From the NCBI GenBank assembly GCA_014377675.1, contig JACMPD010000096.1:1-34173 (forward strand): a stretch of DNA of 34,173 bases. Direction: 5' to 3'. Below are positions 15,857 through 24,875 of the stretch, piece by piece. The notes below the pieces were generated by a model. The model had not been told where the DNA came from and did not search any database. It saw nothing but the letters and a program-made list of their open reading frames with translations. Position numbers and translations under genes: made by a program. The DNA is from Taibaiella sp. (GTDB lineage Bacteria > Bacteroidota > Bacteroidia > Chitinophagales > Chitinophagaceae). How positions within the stretch are numbered: position 1 is the first letter of the stretch; each line of letters begins with the position of its first letter.

Positions 15857-18142
15857 CTACCTTAAAACAGTAAATTTCTGATAATACCTGTTATTTCCAG
15901 CTTTTATTTCACATATATACAAGCCAACCGGCAATGAATTAACTGTCAGCTTCGCATTGCTTGCATTTGAAGGATAGTCTTTTGAAACCAAGAGGTGGCC
16001 CTGCATATTTGTGATCAGTACACTTACCGTTTTATCGTTCATGCCGCTCCAGTTAATGTTCAATTCATCGCAAACGGGATTAGGGAATAACGATACACTA
16101 CCCTGTTCAGGTATATCTGCGACATAACTATTGTCATATAGCTTCCTTTTATAGAACGTGACGCCCCCCCTTATATCGCCAACAACCATTTCAAATTCAC
16201 CGTCATTATCTATATCAGCAACCGCTGGTGCGCTTCTGAGCCCGCTATATACGCCGGCGGGGCTGCCAGGGTGGTTATAAATGAGGTATGATGAATCGAT
16301 ATAAGAATACTGGGCGGTAATGAGCGGATAAGTAAGCGTTGAATCTCCGCTGCCTATGCTATCATACTGGTAAATGTTGCCGGAATTGCTGCCCATGAGC
16401 AGGTAGTCCTTTCCGGAAGCGTCTATTTTCCCAATAAAGGGAGCACTGAAACAACCGATTACATTCAACGGGTCAACTTTTGCCTGACCCAAATCAGTAT
16501 TAATCAATTTCAAAGATATAGCGCCAGCTGTGGTGCTTACATTCTGAAAATATTGAAGTGATCCGAACGTATTTCCGATGAGCAAATCCTTCTTTCCGTC
16601 CTTGTCAATATCATAAATAATCGGGGCCGCCCTTGCAAAAACATTGATGTCAGTGCCTGTATTGTCTTTAAGCATCCGCTGAGCTATCTGCCACACTGGC
16701 TGTGCCGCGCTTGTAGCCGCAACGTTCTTGAAGTATGAAAGAGAACCATCAGTATGCCCAATAACCAGATCGGCTTTTCCATCATTATCAATATCGCCGA
16801 ACGAAGGAGCCGCACCAATGAATCCGAAGGTATCAATACTAAGAAAATCTCTTGTCTGGAGGGTAAAAGAAGGATTGCCGGTAGTACTGGAATTTTTATA
16901 ATAAGAAATTTTGCTCCGCATTATTCCACTTGCCTGCCTGTAGCCATCAGAACCAATAAACAAATCCACTTTTCCGTCTTTGTTATAATCAAACAATACC
17001 GGATATGAGCCGGACCCAGCATCAATTGTTCTTTCAGTGAGAAATGAATCCGATTTAAATTGCCAGCTGGGTACGCCGGGGGTAGAAAGGTTCTTGTAGA
17101 ACCATACGCACTTGTAGTTTTCTGATGCATTAGGTGCATTAGGTGAAACCACCAGATCTTTCTTCCCGTCTTGATCAATATCGATGTTAAAAGCGGCAGG
17201 CCATACCGGGATTTCAATTTTTTTACCGCCATTCTGCCATGTAGTATCCTGCAATATCATACTGTCATTGCCACCATGTTCGGTTCTGCCGTTTTTAAGA
17301 AAAGTCATTTCATTGTAGGATACACTTCCATCAAGGTAATCATAGTCATTATCCATATCCCAGTCAAAAAGGCATGGCGTGTTCCCCGAATGGGTCGTCT
17401 TAGCCGCTGTGTCATAAGTTGGTTTCAGTCCGGAATTATTACAACTATAGGCAAGTGAGTGTGTGCGGTAGAAACCCTGGTAAACTTTACCCCAGCACTT
17501 GTCTTTCAACGCTATATGTATACTGTCAGCGGGCAGGCCATTTTCAACCTGGAGGTTCTTGTAATAGTTTAATGTGCCCCCGATAATATTATAAGAAACA
17601 AAATCTATATCGCCATCATTATCTACATCGACAATTGCCGGTATATCTCCGGGATTACAAAAGGCATTTGCCGAACCACCCGCGGAAAGATCATTGTTAT
17701 AAAACAGATCCATATAAAACCGGAAACATAATTGATTGCTGCTGTTATAATACCCTTTATATGCTGAAAAACCAGTATAACCACCATGAAACAGATCTGG
17801 TATGTTATCCCGGTTATAGTCGGCCAGTACCAGGTAATTATATAGCGGGGGAAAATTTAAAGCGTATTGTGGTGCATAGCGGTAGTCGGGGTTTCCGGTT
17901 GTGCCTCTGTTTATAAATGTTTTCACGCCCTTGTTAGCCTCAAATACTACGAGATCTTGCAAACCGTCGCGATTCAGGTCGCCCATGGTGAATTGCGGGT
18001 TATCAAAACCACCGCACCAGGCTAGTGTTAGTTCGGTTGAGCCTTTATATACTTTTACACTGTTATCGGGGTAATACATATACTGCCCGCTGGCGTTTCC
18101 AAGTGCGAAACAGGAAAATAAAAAAAGAATGACAGGTCTCAT
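15857..18142 (-). CDS. Large secreted FG-GAP/VCBS-repeat protein with T9SS sorting domain
   Basis: This 761-residue extracellular protein starts at the ATG at 18142, where a typical signal peptide begins (MRPVILFLFSCFALGNASGQ); an ATG 30 bases upstream adds no signal-like residues. The body holds about nine FG-GAP/VCBS-type calcium-binding loops of the D-x-D/N-x-D-G-x-x-D form, for example DLNRDGLQDLVV, DVDNDGDIDFV, DIDQDGKKDLVV, DYNKDGKVDLFI, DIDNDGKADLVIG and DIDKDGKKDLLIG, which together should fold as a beta-propeller. The last ~75 residues (SLFPNPVCDELNINWSG, ITNMQGH, PVGLYICEIKAGN) are a T9SS type A sorting domain. The role may be adhesion or binding of surface material, but no specific ligand is evident. 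It starts 44 bases after recR on the same strand. Confidence 0.88.
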   Translation of the reverse strand: MRPVILFLFSCFALGNASGQYMYYPDNSVKVYKGSTELTLAWCGGFDNPQFTMGDLNRDGLQDLVVFEANKGVKTFINRGTTGNPDYRYAPQYALNFPPLYNYLVLADYNRDNIPDLFHGGYTGFSAYKGYYNSSNQLCFRFYMDLFYNNDLSAGGSANAFCNPGDIPAIVDVDNDGDIDFVSYNIIGGTLNYYKNLQVENGLPADSIHIALKDKCWGKVYQGFYRTHSLAYSCNNSGLKPTYDTAAKTTHSGNTPCLFDWDMDNDYDYLDGSVSYNEMTFLKNGRTEHGGNDSMILQDTTWQNGGKKIEIPVWPAAFNIDIDQDGKKDLVVSPNAPNASENYKCVWFYKNLSTPGVPSWQFKSDSFLTERTIDAGSGSYPVLFDYNKDGKVDLFIGSDGYRQASGIMRSKISYYKNSSTTGNPSFTLQTRDFLSIDTFGFIGAAPSFGDIDNDGKADLVIGHTDGSLSYFKNVAATSAAQPVWQIAQRMLKDNTGTDINVFARAAPIIYDIDKDGKKDLLIGNTFGSLQYFQNVSTTAGAISLKLINTDLGQAKVDPLNVIGCFSAPFIGKIDASGKDYLLMGSNSGNIYQYDSIGSGDSTLTYPLITAQYSYIDSSYLIYNHPGSPAGVYSGLRSAPAVADIDNDGEFEMVVGDIRGGVTFYKRKLYDNSYVADIPEQGSVSLFPNPVCDELNINWSGMNDKTVSVLITNMQGHLLVSKDYPSNASNAKLTVNSLPVGLYICEIKAGNNRYYQKFTVLR

Positions 18143-18186
18143 AGTTATAAATTGTGATGTAAATATAGGCAACCAAAAGACAGCTT

Positions 18187-18807
18187 TTACTTCATGCTTA
18201 CATAATTTTCAATTGGCTGGCGTCTTGCTATTGATTTCGCGAGGGTCATTTCATCAGCGTATTCCAGCTCACCACCAAACGCTATGCCTCTTGCAATTGT
18301 AGTTATGGAAACATCCAGGTCTTTCAGCTGCCGGGCTATATAGTAGACAGTTGTGTCGCCTTCAATAGTGGGGCTCAGCGCCATAATCAATTCTGTGATG
18401 CCATTGTTCCTGACCCTGTCATGCAGCGTAGCGATATTTAACTGTGAAGGGCCTATGCCATCAAGGGGTGATAATATACCACCCAACACATGGTAAAGAC
18501 CGCTGTACTGCTGAGTACTTTCAATAGCTATTACATCACGGATGCTTTCTACTATACATACCTGGTTACGGTTGCGGCCGGGGTTCACGCACAACACACA
18601 CACATCACTGTCCGAAACATTATAACACTGACTGCAAAATTTAATACCGTGCCTCATTCGTGATACTGCCCCTGTAAATTCATCCACTTCGCCTTTCTCC
18701 ATTTTCAGCAGCTGCAACACCATGCGCAACGCTGTTTTTTTACCTATACCGGGCAGCCGCGAAAATTCCTGCACCGCATCTTCTATTAGTTTTGATGAAA
18801 ATATCAT
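18187..18807 (-). CDS. recR: Recombination mediator RecR
   Basis: RecR acts with RecF and RecO to load RecA at single-stranded gaps. The start is the ATG at 18807 (206 residues); a TTG two codons earlier keeps the frame open. The helix-hairpin-helix is near the N-terminus (FSRLPGIGKKTALRM, about 15-29), followed by a C4 zinc finger with Cys58, Cys61, Cys70 and Cys73 (FCSQCYNVSDSDVCVLC), and then a Toprim domain (about 82-175) beginning VCIVESIRDVIAIE with YHVLGGILSPLDGIGP and ALSPTIEGDTTVYYIA. It is complete. The neighbours (AIM24 upstream, FG-GAP downstream) are not related to repair. Confidence 0.93.
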   Translation of the reverse strand: MIFSSKLIEDAVQEFSRLPGIGKKTALRMVLQLLKMEKGEVDEFTGAVSRMRHGIKFCSQCYNVSDSDVCVLCVNPGRNRNQVCIVESIRDVIAIESTQQYSGLYHVLGGILSPLDGIGPSQLNIATLHDRVRNNGITELIMALSPTIEGDTTVYYIARQLKDLDVSITTIARGIAFGGELEYADEMTLAKSIARRQPIENYVSMK

Positions 18808-18912
18808 AGTCAATTACTCCATTGCGAAGTTCCGATAATTTGGCAGGAATAACGCAAAAAATAAATACGGCTTTATGCTACTACTTAATATTCGTGGCAA
18901 AACAGGACCCGA

Positions 18913-19545
18913 TTACATTCGAATATTTACGGAACTGAGATAAATAGTGCCGGGACCGGTTACCCTGAGCATGGATAATCCTTCCCCGCCAAACAAATTA
19001 TTACCTGAAAAATGCGGTGTAGCCTGAGTGAGCATGTGGGCGTGCATACAAATAAAGCTTTTCTCGTCAATAAAAACCGTTTCACCAGGTTTCAGATCGA
19101 GAATCAGAGGTGTGCCAATAGCATCTAAAAACACAGTGCAGAAGCCTGTTATCTTCTGCATGATGAGTCCGGTACCACCGATAAACGAGGTGAGATTAAG
19201 CTTAAAATCAACATCAACTTTATCAGAAGAAGCTACATAGCTGCCAGCACGGCACACGATACCTCCACTAATCAGCTTTAAGTTTACCGGCAGCAAACCA
19301 GAATGACCCGCAAGCACTAATTTCTTCATGCTGAAATGGCTGTTCCGCAACTCTACAAGGAATATACTTTCACCAGACAGCTTGCGCTTTATCATTCCGC
19401 CTATACCGTTGTCCAATATTTTAAGATTAGACTGTATGCCTTCTTCATAATATATTAATGCCGCCTTTTCACTGTAGAAAAATTCGTTTTGCTCCAGCTC
19501 TACCTGCAGGCATTTCAGATCATTGCCTATCAACTTTACATTCAT
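18913..19545 (-). CDS. AIM24 family protein
   Basis: This 210-residue protein is of the AIM24/TIGR00266 family, named after a yeast mitochondrial protein; bacterial members are of unclear function. The fold is a beta-rich double-stranded helix made of repeated strands. Recognised segments are MIKRKLSGESIFLVEL in the first half, GLIMQKITGFCTVFLDAIG in the middle, and the closing GGEGLSMLRVTGPGTIYLSS, which is the family's best-conserved stretch. No signal peptide or membrane helix is seen. It begins 39 bases downstream of the VWA gene on the same strand, so the pair probably forms an operon. VWA proteins of the TerY type and AIM24 proteins may share stress-related contexts, but this is inference. 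Confidence 0.85.
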   Translation of the reverse strand: MNVKLIGNDLKCLQVELEQNEFFYSEKAALIYYEEGIQSNLKILDNGIGGMIKRKLSGESIFLVELRNSHFSMKKLVLAGHSGLLPVNLKLISGGIVCRAGSYVASSDKVDVDFKLNLTSFIGGTGLIMQKITGFCTVFLDAIGTPLILDLKPGETVFIDEKSFICMHAHMLTQATPHFSGNNLFGGEGLSMLRVTGPGTIYLSSVNIRM

Positions 19546-19584
19546 TGATGATAATTTAGAATAAATTTAATTATAACCGGGCTA

Positions 19585-20220
19585 TTAGATAACTATATGC
19601 ACCTCGGCCGGTGGTGGTGGCAAGGCTATAGTTTCGCCTGTCCCCTGGCTTTTATTACCCTGTTCTATGGTATCAGATACCCACTTAAAAAATTGCTTCA
19701 GCGTACTGCTATCGGCGGTATCAAGATGAACTACATTAGGAGTGAGTTCTTTCAAGTATTCGTCCTTTGCTTTTGCCCCTGCCGCACAGGCTACAATAGC
19801 GCCGAAATTTATAGCTTTCACTTTCGGAAGAGCGGTTTTAAAATCCGCTATATCTGATGGCGAGCCATCCGTCATGATAAATAATAAAGGTTTCCAGTCG
19901 CCCTTTTGTTGCAGCCCACCCTTCCGTACTTCGGTATTTACCTTATCACACAGCATAAGTAAGGCGGCGCCCATATTGGTGGGGCCACTTTGCGGACATG
20001 TAATTTCTGGCAGTTGAAAACTCACCAGCTCAGTAAGCGGCACCAGTTCTTTTATTTCCCTGTCGAAAGTAATGACACACAGCCAGAGCGAATCTAACGC
20101 CTGTGGGTCAGTACGGAGGGTATTGACCATGCCACTGAGGGCATTATTCAATGCCTGGATAGGCTCCCCATACATGGAACCCGAGGTATCTAATAAAAAA
20201 TAAACAGGAAGTCTTCTCAT
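19585..20220 (-). CDS. TerY-like von Willebrand factor A domain protein
   Basis: This 211-residue single VWA domain is of the TerY type, associated in other bacteria with tellurite/stress-response clusters. The start is the ATG at 20220, giving MRRLPVYFLLDTSGSM; the frame runs further up to 20265 without homology. The metal-ion-dependent adhesion site is complete: D11-x-S13-x-S15, the Thr in SGPTNMG and the Asp in IMTDGSPSD. The last residues are Pro-rich (ALPPPPAEVHIVI), unlike the core domain. No terC, terD or terB genes lie nearby, so a Ter system is not shown here; only an AIM24 gene follows after 39 bases. It is predicted to be cytoplasmic because no signal peptide is present. Confidence 0.85.
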   Translation of the reverse strand: MRRLPVYFLLDTSGSMYGEPIQALNNALSGMVNTLRTDPQALDSLWLCVITFDREIKELVPLTELVSFQLPEITCPQSGPTNMGAALLMLCDKVNTEVRKGGLQQKGDWKPLLFIMTDGSPSDIADFKTALPKVKAINFGAIVACAAGAKAKDEYLKELTPNVVHLDTADSSTLKQFFKWVSDTIEQGNKSQGTGETIALPPPPAEVHIVI

Positions 20221-20331
20221 GAGTTTTATTTGGGTGAAGCGAGCATTAACGGCCAGTGATAGCAAAGCCAGTATTCACTTGCAATTTACATAGGGCGGCG
20301 AACATTTATAGCAGTTAAATTATTAAATATT

Positions 20332-21765
20332 TTAGGCTTTACCACGGCCTCCAGTATAACATATTTCATAGTACAACATGGACAATATAATAACCGTCAT
20401 TGATGCCGCACCCATGCCTAAACTTAGCCACCAAGGGTACTCTGAACAAGCATAATGTACTATCCATATTATGATGCCGGTAACCGTAAATTTTATAAGC
20501 CAGTTTTTAAGCGGCAATATTGCCCAGACGGGTACATGCAACAGGCTGGCAGTTTTAACAATGTAGTAAGCTGCCTGTAAATAAGTAGAGATGACAAAAC
20601 TAAGCGCAACGCCGGGTAAGCCAGCTAACCGATATAACGGATACATGAGCAGTAAAGCCAGTACTATTTCGCCTATGGCACCCGCAGTGATAACAGCCCC
20701 CTTGTGCATACGTTGCAAAACAGTAGTAAAGCTGTAAGCGCGCACCGGCAACACCAGCAGCGATACCATGAAAACAGGGACAGCAGCAACGTACTTAACA
20801 GAAAATAAGCCAATAATAACCTCCTGCCGGTAAAAAAACAGGCAGAAAAATACAGGGAACACAATGCAGGATAAAACCTTGCCTGTTTTATTCATTAACG
20901 CCCGTATATTTTCGCTTTCCTGATGCTGCACACCTGCCATCTGCATGAGTGCGGCACTTGCGGCAGCACTTAAAATAAGGGGCAGAAATGGAACATTTTG
21001 GGCGCCGTTATAATAAATGGCCGACATGCCCGACGATAAAACAAGGGAAATGATGAACTTATCTATCCATACGGACGCGTTTTGCACCACATCGTATAAA
21101 GCGAGATGCAGCCAGAGTGTTTTTATGTTTAATTTTTCCACGGTTTCCCTGTTGCCTGCAACAGGGAAGCTGCTGTGGCTGCGAAAAGCAACAAATAAAT
21201 AAACAAGCATCCTTACTATGACTACCACCAAGAGATAAGCAAATAGTGCAACCAGGGAAAATGAATTTTTCAATACATATAAATGTACCAGCCAGTAAGC
21301 TGCTGAATAGATGACATTTGTGACAATAAGAGTTTTAAAACTACTATATACAATTAGGAACGATTCCAATATAAATGTGAAGGCGTAACAAATGATAAAA
21401 CAAAAAGGGATAATAAACGGAATGCCTGTTTTAAGCCACTGCAGGGCCGCAAAAGCTGAACCTATTGCTACGGCCCAAATGCCGAACAAAACAAAATGAC
21501 GCTTTAGCAACGCGTTTACAAGCCTTGACAGCAAAGCTGGTGGATAAGTAATGGCCAACATATGGATGCCAAAACAAATAAGCGGGTAAAATACGCTGAG
21601 TTGGATCCAGAAATGGCTGTAATCTCCATAAACGCTTTGGGGCAACATTTTGGCGTACCAGGAAATAACCAGCAAATTCGCCAGCGAGGGGAAAAACCTT
21701 ATAATGAATATAAGAAAAGAATTACTGTAGAAGGCGCTACTTCCTGCTTTGAGCATAGGCATCAC
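20332..21765 (-). CDS. Polysaccharide flippase-like integral membrane protein
   Basis: This is a 477-residue very hydrophobic protein with roughly twelve or more membrane segments and a pattern typical of MATE/Wzx-like polysaccharide translocases. An early segment resembles the family's N-terminal helix (FLIFIIRFFPSLANLLVISWYA), followed by GDYSHFWIQLSVFYPLICFG. Later come an aromatic-rich middle part and the polar loop QMAGVQHQESENIRALMNKTGK before the second half. It probably moves lipid-linked glycan intermediates across the inner membrane. Its start lies inside the 3' end of the acyltransferase gene (29-base overlap), so the two are co-transcribed. The assignment to flippase rests on topology and neighbours rather than on a diagnostic motif. 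Confidence 0.7.
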   Translation of the reverse strand: MMPMLKAGSSAFYSNSFLIFIIRFFPSLANLLVISWYAKMLPQSVYGDYSHFWIQLSVFYPLICFGIHMLAITYPPALLSRLVNALLKRHFVLFGIWAVAIGSAFAALQWLKTGIPFIIPFCFIICYAFTFILESFLIVYSSFKTLIVTNVIYSAAYWLVHLYVLKNSFSLVALFAYLLVVVIVRMLVYLFVAFRSHSSFPVAGNRETVEKLNIKTLWLHLALYDVVQNASVWIDKFIISLVLSSGMSAIYYNGAQNVPFLPLILSAAASAALMQMAGVQHQESENIRALMNKTGKVLSCIVFPVFFCLFFYRQEVIIGLFSVKYVAAVPVFMVSLLVLPVRAYSFTTVLQRMHKGAVITAGAIGEIVLALLLMYPLYRLAGLPGVALSFVISTYLQAAYYIVKTASLLHVPVWAILPLKNWLIKFTVTGIIIWIVHYACSEYPWWLSLGMGAASMTVIILSMLYYEICYTGGRGKA

Positions 21766-22273
21766 ATTCCTCCCGGTTTAGATTTTTGATTACCCTTGCC
21801 GGGTTGCCGCCCAACACACAATAGCCGCCGGGAAAACTTTTAGTGACTACAGCGCCTGCACCAACAATAGTAAAATCAGCTATAAATACACCAGGCAATA
21901 CCACTGCGCCCATACCCAGCCAGCAGAAGCGGCCTATTATTATCGGGGCGGCTTTTACATGCTTATCATTATTAACCAAGTCATGATTTGTAGAAATAAT
22001 CCCTACATTCGGCCCTATGTTAGTATAATCGCCTATTGTGATACCATTATAAGCGTTAATATATACGCCGGGTGAATCGCCGGGATAGACATCTCTGCCT
22101 TTTACTATATTATCAGGACAATGTACTGTGCTGGTGTGGTGCACTGCCCACTTTACAGCGGCGTTTTGCCTGAATAATTTCCTGAATACAAAGTCAATCA
22201 CATAAAAACTCACGCTCATCCCCTTCCCTACGGCAAAAAGATTCCTGACTGTATATGGTTGCTTCTCATTCAT
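21737..22273 (-). CDS. Hexapeptide-repeat acyltransferase
   Basis: This 178-residue acetyltransferase has a left-handed beta-helix. The hexapeptide repeats are visible from about residue 80 (VYINAYNGITIGDYTNIGPNVGIIST), with the catalytic His in TNHD. GRFCWLGMGAVVLPGVFIADFTIVGAGAVV and the C-terminal GGNPARVIK turn are typical of sugar/nucleotide-sugar O- or N-acetyltransferases such as WcaF- or CysE-like enzymes. It likely modifies a surface glycan. It sits between a YfhO-like gene and a flippase gene on the same strand and overlaps the flippase start by 29 bases. The exact acceptor is unknown. Confidence 0.85.
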   Translation of the reverse strand: MNEKQPYTVRNLFAVGKGMSVSFYVIDFVFRKLFRQNAAVKWAVHHTSTVHCPDNIVKGRDVYPGDSPGVYINAYNGITIGDYTNIGPNVGIISTNHDLVNNDKHVKAAPIIIGRFCWLGMGAVVLPGVFIADFTIVGAGAVVTKSFPGGYCVLGGNPARVIKNLNREECDAYAQSRK

Positions 22274-22301
22274 GGTTTATGCTATCCAAAATGTATATAG
22301 C

Positions 22302-22338
22302 TGAGTCATCCGTACTAAAACAAAGTCCGGATGACTCA
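22302..22338 (-). other. Strong stem-loop directly after the yfhO-like stop
   Basis: TGAGTCATCCG (22302-22312) pairs perfectly over 11 bases with CGGATGACTCA (22328-22338), with a 15-base loop. On the minus strand it begins about 6 bases after the yfhO-like stop and precedes the acyltransferase gene. It has no T-run right after it, so it may be a weak terminator, an mRNA-stabilising hairpin or a processing site. Confidence 0.5.
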
Positions 22339-22343
22339 CTAAA

Positions 22344-24779
22344 TTATGCTTCTTTAATTTCCTTCTTTTTCATGAAAAGCGGCACCAGAGCACTCAGGCC
22401 CAGTAATATCAGGAAGATACTGCTTGCCATAGCAATGGTTTTCCCTTTGTAGAAGCTTTCAGGATGAAAATGAAATTCTATTTTATGGTTTCCGGCAGGC
22501 ACTTTTATGCTACGCAGCACATAATCAGCTTTCATAATAGGCGTTTCGTTGCCATCCACAAAAGCTTTCCAGCCTTTTTCGTAATAAATATCAGAAAATA
22601 CTGCCAGGCCTGGTTTACTGTTATTGGATATGAAAGAAATATCATTCAGGCCATATTTATCCAGCTTTACATATGCAGCGCTGTCTTTCCCAAAAGTGTA
22701 ATTGCCCATAACTGACTGAAAAGTACCCCTGATAACAGCCGTCTTTTTGGGCTGGAACGCACCGGGTGCTGTCACGGTATCGCCAAGTTTACGGGCATTC
22801 AGGCTGTTGATTTCTTCATCAGCCGTTGCCGCCCATTTCACCTCATCAACAAACCATGCGTTGCCGCAAGCCTCGGTATTAGGCATTACCTGCGGGGCAC
22901 TCTTCTGCCCTCCCACTATTATATACTTTGTATTGAGCATATTTAAGACCTCAGCATTAAATCCTTTGCTGAGATGACGGTCAATAAGATCCTGGTATAT
23001 TTCCATTTTAGCAGGTGAGTATCCGCCCACGCATTTATGAAAATAGGCCTGAACCGCATCATTATAGGTATCTTTGGAAAGGTCAAGCACCCGGTAATAG
23101 GGGTCTTTATCCTGCATGATAGCCTTATCTACATCACGTGGCTGAAATACTGCTTCATAGTCAGCAGCATCTTCAAAATTGTTTTCATTAAGATAGGTAT
23201 GGGCTACCGGGTAAAGGTCAAAAACCATTATTGCCGCCAGACCACCAATCAGCATTCCCGGCTTCAGCTTATCTTTAATGAAACCATATAACAGCGCAGC
23301 AGCAAGGAGGATAAAAACGGCGCTGCGGAGGCCGCTTTTCATAGCAAGCGACGCTCTGTCATCTCGCAGCGCAGCCATTATTTCGGCAGGCATCTGTGCG
23401 TCTTCAGCACCTTTAAAGTCAAAAAACATTCCGCCTGCTACTCCTAACAATAGACACAGACCTGCCGTAATACCAGTAGCAATTTTCAATTTTTTCCATA
23501 TCTCAGCAGGGTTATCTTTCTTTGTGAGTATATCATTTACCGCCCACATGCCTAATAAAGGAAACAAAAACTGTGGCACCACCATAGCCATGGAGGGCGT
23601 CCTGAATTTATTGAGCATTGGCAGGTGATCAAAAAGGAAGTAGTTAACGCCCGCAAAATTTTTACCCCATGATAGAACTATACCAATAATGCTTGCCGCC
23701 ACTATCCACCATTTGTGGGGCGATTTTACAACCATTAAACCCAACACAAACAAAAAGCACACTATAGCGCCAAAATAAACAGGCCCGCTTAAGAACGGCT
23801 GGGGACCCCAGTAAAGCGGTAATTTCTCATATCTGCCACCTGTCATTTCATATGTTTTTGGTGCCTTATCTGATGACTCTCCTGAAGATCCGCCATACAA
23901 ATAAGGGATCATAATACAAAAAGTCTCACCTATACCATTACTCCAGCGGAAAGCATAGTCTTTATCCAAGCCGCCGTTTTCCTTCTTGTCATGGCCTGAA
24001 AGCTCACTTGCCCCACCACGCATTGTCGCTTTTGTGTACTCCTGTGCCGGCAATATGGAGGTCATGTTAGGGCCGGTGCCAACTAGCCCAACCACCACAG
24101 CAATGACAGAAGAAATAAGGAATTCTTTAATTTTTCCTTCCTTTAGTGCTATATAAAACATAACCAGGCCGAAACAAACGAATATAAATAAATAGTAATA
24201 GATAACCTGGTAGTGACCGTTTATAGCAATAAGCGCAATTGCAAACCCCCACAAAGCAGCTCCCGTGAGCCACTTTTCTTTATAAATAAGATAGAGCCCT
24301 GCAATAGCCGCTGGCAGGTAGGCGATAGTCATCATTTTAGTATCATGGCCCACACCTATAATAATAGCGTTATAGGATGAGAACGCGTAAGCGAACGCGC
24401 CCACCATACCCAGCCATTTATTAACCCCCAGCACCCGCATGAGCAGGTAAAAGCAAAGCATTGCGATAAAGAAAAAATACGCAGGCTTCCCTACCGCCTC
24501 CAGAATATCCTGTACAAAACCAACATAGTTAGACTGCCCGGAAACCGCATAGGTGGTGTATGACGGCATACCGCCAAACATGCTGTTAGACCACATTACA
24601 TCTTTGCCTGTGGAGTCATGGAATGCCATGGCTTCGTGAGACATGCCCTGCCATGAAATATTATCATGCGCATTAAGTTTTTTACCTTGTATCTGCGGCA
24701 GGCAATAGAGTAATGATATGACCACAAATGCCACAATGGCGAGCAGGTCTATCTTTAGTTTGTTAAAATCAAATTTCAT
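22344..24779 (-). CDS. YfhO family membrane protein
   Basis: This is an 811-residue inner-membrane protein of the YfhO family (GT-C-like fold), thought to glycosylate cell-surface polymers such as lipoteichoic acid in Firmicutes; the role in Bacteroidota is not settled. The start at 24779 gives MKFDFNKLKIDLLAIVAF, a short polar start then TM1, and a TATTTTTG box lies 17 bases before it. The first luminal loop has NAHDNISWQGMSHEAMAFHDSTGKD, the family's conserved acidic/His region. About a dozen helices fill residues 10-510, followed by a large non-membrane domain and a last helix (SSIFLILLGLSALVPLFMKKK) near the C-terminus. It is followed by the acyltransferase and flippase genes, which supports a part in glycan modification. 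Confidence 0.85.
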   Translation of the reverse strand: MKFDFNKLKIDLLAIVAFVVISLLYCLPQIQGKKLNAHDNISWQGMSHEAMAFHDSTGKDVMWSNSMFGGMPSYTTYAVSGQSNYVGFVQDILEAVGKPAYFFFIAMLCFYLLMRVLGVNKWLGMVGAFAYAFSSYNAIIIGVGHDTKMMTIAYLPAAIAGLYLIYKEKWLTGAALWGFAIALIAINGHYQVIYYYLFIFVCFGLVMFYIALKEGKIKEFLISSVIAVVVGLVGTGPNMTSILPAQEYTKATMRGGASELSGHDKKENGGLDKDYAFRWSNGIGETFCIMIPYLYGGSSGESSDKAPKTYEMTGGRYEKLPLYWGPQPFLSGPVYFGAIVCFLFVLGLMVVKSPHKWWIVAASIIGIVLSWGKNFAGVNYFLFDHLPMLNKFRTPSMAMVVPQFLFPLLGMWAVNDILTKKDNPAEIWKKLKIATGITAGLCLLLGVAGGMFFDFKGAEDAQMPAEIMAALRDDRASLAMKSGLRSAVFILLAAALLYGFIKDKLKPGMLIGGLAAIMVFDLYPVAHTYLNENNFEDAADYEAVFQPRDVDKAIMQDKDPYYRVLDLSKDTYNDAVQAYFHKCVGGYSPAKMEIYQDLIDRHLSKGFNAEVLNMLNTKYIIVGGQKSAPQVMPNTEACGNAWFVDEVKWAATADEEINSLNARKLGDTVTAPGAFQPKKTAVIRGTFQSVMGNYTFGKDSAAYVKLDKYGLNDISFISNNSKPGLAVFSDIYYEKGWKAFVDGNETPIMKADYVLRSIKVPAGNHKIEFHFHPESFYKGKTIAMASSIFLILLGLSALVPLFMKKKEIKEA

Positions 24780-24796
24780 ATCGTGCAATTGACGAA

Positions 24797-24804
24797 CAAA
24801 AATA
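24797..24804 (-). promoter_or_regulatory. -7 box of the yfhO-like gene
   Basis: On the minus strand this reads TATTTTTG, an exact TAnnTTTG match 17 bases before the ATG at 24779. No good -33 TTTG is visible at 19-21 bases. Confidence 0.4.
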
Positions 24805-24875
24805 ATCGTTCTTATCACTTACAACTATTAAAAATGAAAAAAGTTGCGCCATTAGCGGTTAATTTGAGTTAATGG

